Assembly (NCBI GenBank): GCA_001799995.1
Contig: MGUK01000001.1
Coordinates: forward strand, 1-51,912
DNA: 51,912 bases
Direction of reading: 5' to 3'
Source of the DNA: Elusimicrobia bacterium GWF2_62_30
Lineage (GTDB): Bacteria > Elusimicrobiota > Elusimicrobia > Elusimicrobiales > UBA9959
This document shows, in pieces, positions 25,873 to 33,582 of the stretch. Below the pieces are notes generated by a model that was not told where the DNA came from, did not search any database, and saw only the letters and a list, made by a program, of their open reading frames with translations. The position numbers were made by a program, and so were the translations under genes. The first letter of the stretch is position 1; the number at the start of each line of letters is the position of its first letter.

Positions 25873-26229
25873 ATGACAACAGGATATCGAAACATAGCGC
25901 TCGGGATCATCTTTACCATTATCACTTGCGGTATTTACAACCTGTTCTGGAACTGGCAGCAGATGAAGACCTGCAACGAACTTCTGGGCCGGGAGGAATT
26001 CAACCCGCCGATGGTCATCCTGCTGTCACTCGTTACCTGCGGGCTGTACTTCATCTACTACCAGTACTGCATGGGCGGCGTGATAGTGGAGATACAGCGG
26101 GCCCGTTCCGTGCCGCCGTTCGAGAACCTGCCCATCCTCAGCCTGCTGCTGTCGCTTTTCGGCCTGAGCATAATAGTGGACGCCATACATCAGAATGAGC
26201 TCAACAAGTTCTACCCGCAGCCGGCCTGA
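25873..26229 (+). CDS. DUF4234-like small membrane protein
   Basis: 118 residues with AAGGAG before the ATG. It has an N-terminal hydrophobic segment (IALGIIFTIITCGIYNLFWNWQQM), a charged loop (NELLGREEFNPP), then VILLSLVTCGLYFIYYQ and LPILSLLLSLFGLSIIVDAI. The ITCGIYNLFW and VTCGLYFIYY pair, with aromatic residues after a Cys-Gly, is characteristic of DUF4234. Function is unknown. The next gene starts 35 bases before this one ends. A 213-base gap upstream holds the divergent promoter region for this gene and tolC and an AT-rich stretch at 25810-25830, but no clear RNA. Confidence 0.75.
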   Translation: MTTGYRNIALGIIFTIITCGIYNLFWNWQQMKTCNELLGREEFNPPMVILLSLVTCGLYFIYYQYCMGGVIVEIQRARSVPPFENLPILSLLLSLFGLSIIVDAIHQNELNKFYPQPA

Positions 26230-26587
26230 CCGGCTGCTGCGCCTGGCGGCGGCGGGCGTGCTGGCCGTTGCCGCGCTGAGCGGGCTGGCCCACCTGGCCG
26301 GTTTCAGCCTGACGACGGCCCTCCCGCACGCCGACCTGTGCCTGTTCAAGGCGCTGACCGGCCTGCCCTGCCCGGGCTGCGGCATGACCCACGCCTTCCT
26401 GGCGCTCGGCAGGCTGGACCTGGCCGGCGCTTACGCGCACAACCCGCTGGTGTTCCCGCTGGCCGCCCTGCTGGCGTTCTGCGCGGCGGGCAGGGTGCCG
26501 CGCGCGGCGTCTTCGGCCGGGACCGTGAACTGGGCCCTTCTCGGGGTCCTGGTTTTCTGGGGCGCGCGCTTACTGAAAGCGGTTTAG
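26195..26587 (+). CDS. DUF2752-like small membrane protein
   Basis: 130 residues, starting at an ATG inside the DUF4234 gene (35-base overlap). Hydrophobic helices surround the family motif LTGLPCPGCGMTHAFLALGR...AGAYAHNPLVFPLA (here split by a loop), i.e. the CPxCGxT(R/H)A motif and NPLV block of DUF2752. The paired Cys may bind metal or form a disulfide. The function of the family is unknown. Overlap with the upstream gene argues that the two are co-translated; the FIST-cyclase gene follows 34 bases later in the same direction. Confidence 0.8.
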   Translation: MSSTSSTRSRPDRLLRLAAAGVLAVAALSGLAHLAGFSLTTALPHADLCLFKALTGLPCPGCGMTHAFLALGRLDLAGAYAHNPLVFPLAALLAFCAAGRVPRAASSAGTVNWALLGVLVFWGARLLKAV

Positions 26588-26621
26588 GCGCCGCCCGTTA
26601 AAGACCGGCCGCGAAAATCAC

Positions 26622-28586
26622 ATGAAAATAGCTATCGGCCTGGGCCGGCACAAAGATCCTGGGAAAGCCGCGGAAGCGGCGGTGAAGCAGGCGCTCCGCG
26701 CCGTGCCGAAGCCGACCCTGGCCGTGGCCTTCGCTTCGATAAGGCTGGACCAGGCCAAAGTGCACAAAGCCCTGTGCCGGCACCTGGACCCGGCCATTCT
26801 CACGGGCGGCTCCTGCTACGCAGAGATCACCAACGCCGGGGTTTCGCGCGGCAGCGTCGTGGTGCTGCTGCTGTCCGGCCCGGGCCTGAAGGCCGAATTC
26901 AGCGTTTCTGAAACTTCCGAAGACTGCCGCAGGACCGGCCTCTGCCTGGCCGGCGGCGTGAGCGGCCCCGGCCGGGCCGGGCGCGCGGTGTCGCTGGTGT
27001 TCGGCTCCATCTCCACCGGCTATGAGCAGCGCATGGTGGACGCCATCGCGGAGAAGCTCTCGCCGGCGCCGGTGTTCGGCGGGCTCACCTGCGGCGCCTA
27101 TGACCTGGGGATGAACCACCCCGATTTCTGGACCACCTACCAGTACTGCGGCTGCGAACTGACGAAGAAGGGCGCGCGGCTGGCCTCGCTGGAATTCCCC
27201 GAGGGAGTGAAGCTGGCTTTCGGCTACGGTCACGGCTGGGAGCCGGTGGGCGAGGAACTGACCATCACCCGCGCGGAGGGGCCGGTGGTCTACGAGCTCA
27301 ACGGCGTGCCGGTCATAGAGTTCTACCGCCAGTTCCTGGGCCGCGACGCCCGCGAGAAGTTCTTCGAGCTGATGGTGCAGCGCTACGGCTTCTCGCTGGC
27401 CGCGCACGACGCGGGCAAGACCGTGATCAAGATGCCGGTCTCATGCGATTTCAAGAAAGGGGCCATCACTTATTTCCCATCGGAGGACCTGCAGGGCAGG
27501 AAGGTGCGCCTCATCCAGGCCAGCCGCACCAGCCTGATAGAGGGCGCGCGGCGGGCCGCGGCCGAGTGCGCCGCGCTGCGCCCCGGCAAGAAGCCGGCTT
27601 TCGTTTTCATGGTGAGCTGCTGCTCCCGCTCGCACATCCTCCACAGCCGCGTCAACGACGAGCTGGAGGCCGTACGCGGGGTATTCGGCCGCGAGGTGCC
27701 TGTGTTCGGGCTGTATTCCGGCGGGGAAATAATTCCCTGGTGCGGGCACGGCCGCGCCCGGCACGGCTCTTCCTACCACGTCACCACGGTGGCGCTGATG
27801 GCCGTCTATTCGGACGGCAGAACGGCCGCCGCGGTGCCGGAGGCGCGGCCGACGGCGGAGATAGCGGGGACCGAAAAGGACCTGCTGGCCCGCAGCGAGG
27901 AGATGCTCGACACCACCGAGAGCTTCCTGGCCAACATGAGCCGCAAATCGTACAAGGACGGCGAACTGCTGCGCCGACAGCACGAGATGATACACGCCTA
28001 TACCCCGCACGGCGTGTGGAAAGAGGTGGGGGCCGTGGCCTCGGCCGGCGGCCAGGAACTTAAGGACGCAGAATTCACCGGGGTGTTCATGTTCATGGAC
28101 GTGAAAGGCTTCACGCCGTATACCGAAGCGCATACCTCGGCGGAAGTGGTAAAAGCGCTAAATGAGATATTTTCGCCGGCCACGGACCTTATCTACAAGC
28201 ACGGCGGCGACGTGGACAAGTTCATAGGCGACTGCATCTTCGCCTGCTTCGCTTCGGCGGAGAACGCGGCGCGGGCGGCCCGGGACATAGTGCTGCTCTT
28301 CATGGAACTGAACGCCGCAGGCAACCCCTTCAGCGTGCGAATAGGCCTCAACGGCGGCCGCGCCGTGCGCGCTAACGTCGGCGCGCCCGGCCGCCGCGAG
28401 TACACTTTTATCGGGGACGCGGTGAACACCGCGCAACGCCTGGAGAGCGCCTGCGAGCCCGGCAAGGTGCTGGTCTCGGCCGGGGTTTACGCCGAGGCCG
28501 CCTCCGTCTTCAGCTCGGCCGAGGAGAGAGTGGTGGCGCTCAAGGGCAAGGCCGGGCCTGTAACCGCCTTTCTTTGCGAACCCTGA
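26622..28586 (+). CDS. FIST sensor domain fused to class III adenylyl cyclase
   Basis: 654 residues. FIST N domain (about 30-220): LAVAFASIRLDQ, ILTGGSCYAEIT, VFGGLTCGAYD. FIST C domain (about 225-400): YELNGVPVIEFYRQFLG and VPVFGLYSGGEIIP. A predicted helical linker (residues about 418-460) leads to a class III cyclase catalytic domain (about 484-650). Metal-binding Asp493 (FMDVKGFT) and Asp537 (DKFIGDC) are present, adenine-selecting Lys533 and Asp599 (TFIGDAVN) are present, and the transition-state pair is Asn602 and Arg606 (NTAQR). All catalytic residues are intact, so ATP is the predicted substrate and cAMP the product. FIST domains are thought to sense small ligands, possibly amino acids. 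No transmembrane segment is seen. The preceding gene is a DUF2752 protein, 34 bases upstream. Confidence 0.9.
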   Translation: MKIAIGLGRHKDPGKAAEAAVKQALRAVPKPTLAVAFASIRLDQAKVHKALCRHLDPAILTGGSCYAEITNAGVSRGSVVVLLLSGPGLKAEFSVSETSEDCRRTGLCLAGGVSGPGRAGRAVSLVFGSISTGYEQRMVDAIAEKLSPAPVFGGLTCGAYDLGMNHPDFWTTYQYCGCELTKKGARLASLEFPEGVKLAFGYGHGWEPVGEELTITRAEGPVVYELNGVPVIEFYRQFLGRDAREKFFELMVQRYGFSLAAHDAGKTVIKMPVSCDFKKGAITYFPSEDLQGRKVRLIQASRTSLIEGARRAAAECAALRPGKKPAFVFMVSCCSRSHILHSRVNDELEAVRGVFGREVPVFGLYSGGEIIPWCGHGRARHGSSYHVTTVALMAVYSDGRTAAAVPEARPTAEIAGTEKDLLARSEEMLDTTESFLANMSRKSYKDGELLRRQHEMIHAYTPHGVWKEVGAVASAGGQELKDAEFTGVFMFMDVKGFTPYTEAHTSAEVVKALNEIFSPATDLIYKHGGDVDKFIGDCIFACFASAENAARAARDIVLLFMELNAAGNPFSVRIGLNGGRAVRANVGAPGRREYTFIGDAVNTAQRLESACEPGKVLVSAGVYAEAASVFSSAEERVVALKGKAGPVTAFLCEP

Positions 28587-28666
28587 CCCCCGGCCCGCCC
28601 GGGAGCGGCCGTCAAGTTCCGGCAGGTCGTTGAAACCGAATAGCCGCGCCGCGCGTATTATTAAAG

Positions 28667-29218
28667 ATGGGTGAAACCGAAAAAGAACTGCTGGACCGCT
28701 GCCTCGGGGGGGATACTTCCGCTTTCGCCGGTATCCTTGAACTCTACCAGGACCGGATCTACAGCTTCGCGCTGCGCCTGCTCAAGGACCCGCAGGCGGC
28801 CGAGGACGCCGCGCAGGAAGCCTTCCTCAAGGCCTTCCGCGGGCTGCCCTCTTATAATTCCTCATACCCTTTCGCTTCCTGGCTGTTCCGTATAGCGCAT
28901 AACTCCTGCATGGACGCGCTGCGCGCCGGCGGCCGCACCGTTTCCCTGGACGGCGAGGATTTCCCCGACCTGGCGGACCCGGCGGTGAACGTGGCCGGCA
29001 GCGTGGCCGACGCGCTGGACGAGGAACGTATCGAGGCCCTGCTGGGTTCCCTGCCTCCTATCTACAGCGAAGCGCTGCTGCTGCAGTACCGCGAGGACAT
29101 GGGGCCGGCCGAGATAGCCCGCGTGACCGGGGTGCCGGAAGGCACGGTAAAAGCCCGCCTGTTCAGGGGCCGGGAACTGATAAAAGCAAAATTGGCCGCG
29201 GCGGATGCAACCGTTTAG
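28667..29218 (+). CDS. ECF-type RNA polymerase sigma factor
   Basis: 183 residues. Region 2: LLDRCLGGDTSAFAGILELY, DRIYSFALRLLKDPQAAEDA and QEAFLKAFRGL, with the FASWLFRIAHNSCMDALR block. Region 4: LLGSLPPIYSEALLLQYRED and IARVTGVPEGTVKARLFRGR. No region 3. ECF sigmas redirect polymerase to envelope or stress regulons. No Shine-Dalgarno precedes the ATG; TATTAT (28656-28661) ends five bases before it and TTGAAA lies at 28630-28635 (spacer 20). The downstream gene encodes a likely membrane regulator, consistent with sigma/anti-sigma organisation. Confidence 0.9.
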   Translation: MGETEKELLDRCLGGDTSAFAGILELYQDRIYSFALRLLKDPQAAEDAAQEAFLKAFRGLPSYNSSYPFASWLFRIAHNSCMDALRAGGRTVSLDGEDFPDLADPAVNVAGSVADALDEERIEALLGSLPPIYSEALLLQYREDMGPAEIARVTGVPEGTVKARLFRGRELIKAKLAAADATV

Positions 29219-29234
29219 CGGCCCGGAGCGTATT

Positions 29235-29711
29235 ATGGATATGGACGCTGCAAAGACCGACGAACTGATAGCCAAAGCCATAGCGGGGCTGCCTTACAGG
29301 CGGCCCTCCGCCGGCTTCGCGCTGAAAGTGATGGCCGCGGTAGCCGCCGCGCAGCGCCCGGTTCTCTGGCGGGACTATACGCTCAAGATCGCCGGGGGCA
29401 CCGTGGCGGCCTGGGAAGCGGCGCTGTGTTTCTGTTTTGCCAAGTTAGCGGTTTCTTACCTCCCGGATATGGCGGCGTTCCTTATACAGCCGGGGGGCTT
29501 TGCGCGGGCCGGCAGGCTGCTGGCGGCGAAGGGCGCGCTTCTGGCGATGAAGCTGAAAGCGTCCCTGCTGCTGCTGGCGGACCTCGCGTCCGCCGCCGCC
29601 GGTTCGCCGGCTTACTACGAAGTTGCGGCCGCGGCGCTGGTCTGCGCCGGGGTCGTTTACGCGGTTTCGGCCGGCAAGCCGGCCCATAGTTATGGTTACG
29701 GAGGAAACTAA
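29235..29711 (+). CDS. Membrane protein after the sigma factor, putative anti-sigma factor
   Basis: 158 residues from the ATG at 29235, which has GGAG six bases upstream; an alternative ATG at 29205 overlaps the sigma gene by 14 bases. The N-terminal 50 residues are a charged, helical cytoplasmic segment (DELIAKAIAGLPYRRPSAGF), followed by several hydrophobic helices. No zinc-type anti-sigma motif (HxxxCxxC) is seen. Position and topology suggest it holds the ECF sigma at the membrane; that is inference. A bactofilin-like membrane protein follows directly. Confidence 0.6.
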   Translation: MDMDAAKTDELIAKAIAGLPYRRPSAGFALKVMAAVAAAQRPVLWRDYTLKIAGGTVAAWEAALCFCFAKLAVSYLPDMAAFLIQPGGFARAGRLLAAKGALLAMKLKASLLLLADLASAAAGSPAYYEVAAAALVCAGVVYAVSAGKPAHSYGYGGN

Positions 29712-29712
29712 T

Positions 29713-30858
29713 ATGAAGAATGCATCTAAATACCTGTTATTCGCGGCGGCGCTGCTCTGCCTGGGGCAGAGCGCCCAGGCCCGGCGTTCGGATATGCGCT
29801 ATGACGACCTGGTGGTGGACAAAGGGCAGATAATATCCGGAGATATCACTGTCGAGAAAAGCCTGCTCGTCAACGGCACGCTCAAAGGCGACGTCGCCAT
29901 GGTGGGCGGCGGTTCCGTGACCGTCAACGGCGAGATAACCGGTGACCTGGCGGCCCTGGGCGGCCCGGTGTTCATAACGGGGCTGGTGAAGGGCGACGTT
30001 ACCAATATAGGCGGGCCGGTCGACGTTACCGGCCGTGTGGAGGGGGACGTCTCCGCCATAGGCGGCAGGGTCACTCTTTCCGGCTCCGGGGCGGTGGACG
30101 GGGATATCTCCTCGCTGGGCGGCACGGTCGTGAAAGACCCGTCGGCCGTGCATAAGGGCCAGATCAACAGCTTCGACGTGAACGCCATGCGCGGCGTCGT
30201 CGCCCGCATGATCAGGTTGTCCGATCATTCCGACGGCATAGGCGGCAACGCCAAGCCGTGGATGATAGGCGGGCTGGTGGGCCTGGGCCTGATGATGCTC
30301 CTCTCCACGCTGGTCACCGGCGTGATACTGATGATGCTGCCGGCCGTGTTCTTCCCGTCCAACGTGGAAGTTTCCGCCCGCGCCCTTACCGCTGACATGT
30401 GGCGGGCCTGCTGGATAGGCGCCCTTATGGTCATGGGCTTCTTCCCCGGTCTTATCGTGATGGTGGTCTCGGTGTTCGGCATCCCCCTGGTGCCGTTCGC
30501 TCTCATTCTGGCCGCCGCGGCGGCCGTGCTGGGGCTCAGCGCCTTCAGCGTGGTGCTGCAGGCCCGGTTCTTCGACGGGATCAAGAGGCCGGGGCCCGCC
30601 GCCCTTTCGGCGAAAGTGGCCGTCGGCTACGGCATCATGGCGGGGCTGCTCTTCTTCGGTAAGGTCATCCCCCTGCTGGGAGATATCCTGTCGCTGATAG
30701 GGTTCATGATGATGTGCTTCGGCACTATGATAGGCCTGGGCGCCGTCTGGATGACCAAGATGGGGAGCCGCGAGTACGCGGCCGCGCCCGCGCTGCAGGC
30801 TGTGCCGGCTCCGGCGCAGCCTCCGGCCATACCTCCCGCCGCTCCCGCGGCGCAGTAA
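29713..30858 (+). CDS. Exported bactofilin-like repeat protein with C-terminal membrane helices
   Basis: 381 residues from the ATG at 29713 (GGAGG upstream; ORF extends further but would overlap the previous gene). A signal peptide (YLLFAAALLCLGQSAQA) precedes a beta-helical stretch with a strict repeat of GD/G-V-x-x-x-GG patterns: GTLKGDVAMVGG, GEITGDLAALGG, GLVKGDVTNIGG, GRVEGDVSAIGG, GAVDGDISSLGG. This is the polymer-forming bactofilin (DUF583) signature. The rest has four or five transmembrane helices and a Pro/Ala-rich tail. A periplasmic bactofilin-like domain fused to membrane helices is seen in other ECF-linked operons. It is the last gene before a strong terminator. Confidence 0.85.
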   Translation: MKNASKYLLFAAALLCLGQSAQARRSDMRYDDLVVDKGQIISGDITVEKSLLVNGTLKGDVAMVGGGSVTVNGEITGDLAALGGPVFITGLVKGDVTNIGGPVDVTGRVEGDVSAIGGRVTLSGSGAVDGDISSLGGTVVKDPSAVHKGQINSFDVNAMRGVVARMIRLSDHSDGIGGNAKPWMIGGLVGLGLMMLLSTLVTGVILMMLPAVFFPSNVEVSARALTADMWRACWIGALMVMGFFPGLIVMVVSVFGIPLVPFALILAAAAAVLGLSAFSVVLQARFFDGIKRPGPAALSAKVAVGYGIMAGLLFFGKVIPLLGDILSLIGFMMMCFGTMIGLGAVWMTKMGSREYAAAPALQAVPAPAQPPAIPPAAPAAQ

Positions 30859-30874
30859 ACCTGACTGTCGCGGT

Positions 30875-30910
30875 GACGGGGCTCTCTTGCGGGAGCCCCG
30901 TCTTTTTTTT
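30875..30910 (+). terminator. Rho-independent terminator of the sigma-factor operon
   Basis: GACGGGGCTC (30875-30884), an eight-base loop, GAGCCCCGTC (30893-30902) and then eight T (30903-30910). The ten-base-pair GC-rich stem plus T run is a textbook intrinsic terminator. Confidence 0.95.
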
Positions 30911-30995
30911 GAGGGCCGAAAGGCCTATTTATAGTGTTCCCTAAAAACCTTTCAGAAGGGGCCCATGAGCACTCCTGCGGCGGCGCCGCCGGGGC

Positions 30996-31001
30996 TATAA
31001 T
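30996..31001 (+). promoter_or_regulatory. -10 element (TATAAT) of the DUF1460 gene
   Basis: A consensus TATAAT ends 16 bases before the ATG at 31018. Transcription would start near 31008, giving a leader of about ten bases and no Shine-Dalgarno. No strong -35 is present. Confidence 0.5.
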
Positions 31002-31017
31002 ATATTCAGCGAACACT

Positions 31018-31956
31018 ATGAAGTCATTATTTATAGCGATACTGGCGGTACTGGCGGCGGGCCCCGTTAAAGCGGAAGTCTCCGGCGCTTTCAGCTCTTT
31101 ACAGCTGGCCGCGGGTAATTATTCCCCGGCGGCGGTAAGCATCCCGGTTCCTTCCCCGGCAAAATTCGTTTCCTATCCTAAAGCGAAGAACGAGATCGGC
31201 GCCAGGCTTTTTGCGGCCAGCGGCCGCTTCCTCGGCATTCCCTACGTGCTGGGTCCCCTGGGCGAGGGCGCTTCCGGGGAATTCGACCGCAGCCCGCTCG
31301 TCAGCTATTCCGGCCTCGACTGCACTACCTTCGTGGAACAGACCATGGCTTTCGCCCTGGGCGCGGACGAGCCTTCGGCGCTGGACACGCTGCGCCGCAT
31401 CCGCTACCGCAACGGCGTCATCGCCTACGAGTCCCGCAACCATTTCCCGGAGACCGACTGGCTGCCCAATAACATCGCCGCCGGTTTCCTGAAGGATATA
31501 ACTTCCGACGTGGCCGGCCGGCAGGTCAGTTACGTGACCAAGGTGATCTCAAAGCGGGCCTGGTACGCGGCCAAGACCGGGGCCGACCTGAAGGGTTTCG
31601 ATTCCGAAACCCCGCAGGAGCGCGGCGCGCGGCTGGAGCGCCTGCGCGCCCTGGGCACGAACATCCCCGACCAGGAAGTGAAGATAAAATACATCGCCCT
31701 GCCCTGGCTGAAAGCCCTCCTGGCGAACATCCCTTCCGGCACGGTGGTAAGCCTGGTGCGCGAAGCCCGCGCCGACAAACCCACCGTGATAACGCACCAG
31801 TTCTTCATCTTCGACGGCCCGAAAGGCAAGATAGTGCGCCATGCCTCGCAGGGAGCGAAGGTCCTGGACATCCCGGCCGACGCCTACATAGCGGTCCTCT
31901 CCTCCATCACCACCTGGAAAGTCCTCGGCTTCAACCTTGCCGCGGTAGCGCAGTAA
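31018..31956 (+). CDS. DUF1460 N-acetylmuramoyl-L-alanine amidase-like protein
   Basis: 312 residues from the ATG at 31018, which opens with a signal peptide (MKSLFIAILAVLAAGPVKAE). The catalytic Cys lies in SGLDCTTFVEQTMAFALG and the His in ESRNHFPETDWLPNN; the C-terminal block THQFFIFDGPKGKIVRHAS is also typical of DUF1460. The family has an NlpC/P60-like papain fold and includes enzymes that cut peptidoglycan fragments. Probable periplasmic role in wall recycling; substrate not proven. It is separated from the upstream operon by the terminator at 30875. Confidence 0.85.
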   Translation: MKSLFIAILAVLAAGPVKAEVSGAFSSLQLAAGNYSPAAVSIPVPSPAKFVSYPKAKNEIGARLFAASGRFLGIPYVLGPLGEGASGEFDRSPLVSYSGLDCTTFVEQTMAFALGADEPSALDTLRRIRYRNGVIAYESRNHFPETDWLPNNIAAGFLKDITSDVAGRQVSYVTKVISKRAWYAAKTGADLKGFDSETPQERGARLERLRALGTNIPDQEVKIKYIALPWLKALLANIPSGTVVSLVREARADKPTVITHQFFIFDGPKGKIVRHASQGAKVLDIPADAYIAVLSSITTWKVLGFNLAAVAQ

Positions 31957-31994
31957 TCTCCGGATTTATCTCCCGCCGCGGAAATGCTATCCTT

Positions 31995-32987
31995 ATGAAT
32001 ATGAGCACGGCTACCAGGATCTCCTACGCCCTGATGGGGCTGATACTGCTGGCGATCATCGGGTTCGGCATGGGCCACGTGGTGCTGGCCTCTTTGTTCT
32101 CCTTCATGTTCATGGAGATGATCTACAGGGGCCTGAAGGGCCGCTTGCCCGGGGCCTTCACCCGCTGGCTGTCTTCGGTGCTGTTCCTGATAGCCGCGGT
32201 CATTACCCTCTTCGTTTTCCTCCGGTTCATCAAGCAGACGCTGCTCACGCTGCCGCGCATCGTGGAGGTGGCGCTGCCGCAGGTCATGGACCTGGCGCAG
32301 AAGTACGGGGTGGACCTCCCGTTCGATAATTTCCAGGACCTGCGCGAATTCGCCAACAATAAGATACTGGCCAACGCGCTGAGCATAACCAGGGCCAGCA
32401 CCCTGCTTACCAAGGAAGTGTTCCACATGGCCATCGGCGTAGCCGCCGCCGTGTTTTTCTTCCTGGGCGGCAAGACGCCCAAGTACGAGCCCAACCTTTT
32501 CGACGCGGTCCGCAAGGAGACCAACGCGCGGATACGCAGGTTCACCTACAGCTTCGAAAAGGTCTTCGGCGCGCAGATAGCCATCTCCCTGATAAATACG
32601 GCGCTGACAGCCATCTTCCTGTACGCCATCTCCATGCCCCACCTGGCTTTCCTCTCGACGATGACGCTGATCATCGGCATCATGCCCATCCTGGGCAACA
32701 TCATCACCAACACGGTCATCGTGATAACCGCGCTGGGCCTGTCCCTTAACATCGCCGTGCTGGCCCTGGCTTTCCTGGTCTTCATCCACAAGCTGGAGTA
32801 TTTCCTTAACAGCAAGATCATGGGGGCCAGCGTCAACCTGCCGATGTGGCAGATGCTGATAGCCATCCTTATAGGCAACACCATCATGGGGATCCCCGGC
32901 ATCATGCTTTCTCCCGCCATCCTGCACTACATCAAAAGCGAACTGCTGTCCATTCCCTGGGGCCAGCCCCAGGCCCCCGCGGTTTGA
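31995..32987 (+). CDS. AI-2E family (PerM-like) permease
   Basis: 330 residues, seven or eight transmembrane helices. The N-terminal helix pair (YALMGLILLAIIGFGMG; VLASLFSFMFMEMIYRG), a soluble segment (LPRIVEVALPQVMDLAQKYG), then C-terminal helices with IMPILGNIITNTVIVIT and IMGIPGIMLSPAIL follow the AI-2E transporter (PF01594) pattern. Members export quorum signals or act as ion antiporters; substrate cannot be read from sequence. A TATCCT (31988-31993) lies one base before this ATG, so the real start may be the next ATG at 32001, seven bases after that hexamer and leaderless. Confidence 0.88.
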   Translation: MNMSTATRISYALMGLILLAIIGFGMGHVVLASLFSFMFMEMIYRGLKGRLPGAFTRWLSSVLFLIAAVITLFVFLRFIKQTLLTLPRIVEVALPQVMDLAQKYGVDLPFDNFQDLREFANNKILANALSITRASTLLTKEVFHMAIGVAAAVFFFLGGKTPKYEPNLFDAVRKETNARIRRFTYSFEKVFGAQIAISLINTALTAIFLYAISMPHLAFLSTMTLIIGIMPILGNIITNTVIVITALGLSLNIAVLALAFLVFIHKLEYFLNSKIMGASVNLPMWQMLIAILIGNTIMGIPGIMLSPAILHYIKSELLSIPWGQPQAPAV

Positions 32988-33021
32988 AGCCGGCTAAAGC
33001 CCGCCGCCCGGCGCCGAGACT

Positions 33022-33582
33022 ATGCTGAATTTACTCTTCTTGTCCGCGCTGAGCCTGGGCGCCGCCGCGTACGGGGCGGACGCCCGGGGGAAAGTCCCGC
33101 CGCTGCCGCAGAACCGCTGCTATTGCATACAGTACACGGACAACGCTATCTCCCCGTATTACCTCGGCAAGCTGAACCCGCCGCCGCCCGGCTGCGAGAA
33201 CGTTAAATATAAGGATAGCGGGAAAGGCCCGGTGGACACCGGCCTGCTCTCCTGCTCCGTCCTGGCGAAATGCCTGAAAAGCCCGAAGGCGGAAGAGAAA
33301 AAGAGGAAGGTACTGTCGGACAAGACCTCGCAGGCGAAGAAGAACCGGCTGACCTGCTGTGCCGCCGACAAAGAGGGCGTGGCGGGCCGCGGCGCCTGCG
33401 ACGAAAAATGTGTTCTGAACTGGGACGGGATCCTGAAACTGCTGGCCGCCGAGACGGGGAAGCTGGAGCAGGACGGCGAAAAGGCGGCCGCGGAATGCCT
33501 CTCTAAGGGCGGCGGCAAGGGAGACGGCAAAGACCGCGTCTACACTACCGTTTACGAGCCCCCGAAAAAAGGGCCTCAATAA
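33022..33582 (+). CDS. Exported Cys-rich protein of unknown function
   Basis: 186 residues with a signal peptide (MLNLLFLSALSLGAAAYG). Ten Cys are present in the mature part, including RCYCIQ, LTCCAADKE and RGACDEKC, mixed with Lys-rich stretches. An even number suggests disulfides in an extracytoplasmic protein. The gene overlaps the following convergent gene by seven bases, so both stops sit inside each other's sequence. That neighbour is also a Cys-rich exported protein. I recognise no family. Confidence 0.65.
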   Translation: MLNLLFLSALSLGAAAYGADARGKVPPLPQNRCYCIQYTDNAISPYYLGKLNPPPPGCENVKYKDSGKGPVDTGLLSCSVLAKCLKSPKAEEKKRKVLSDKTSQAKKNRLTCCAADKEGVAGRGACDEKCVLNWDGILKLLAAETGKLEQDGEKAAAECLSKGGGKGDGKDRVYTTVYEPPKKGPQ

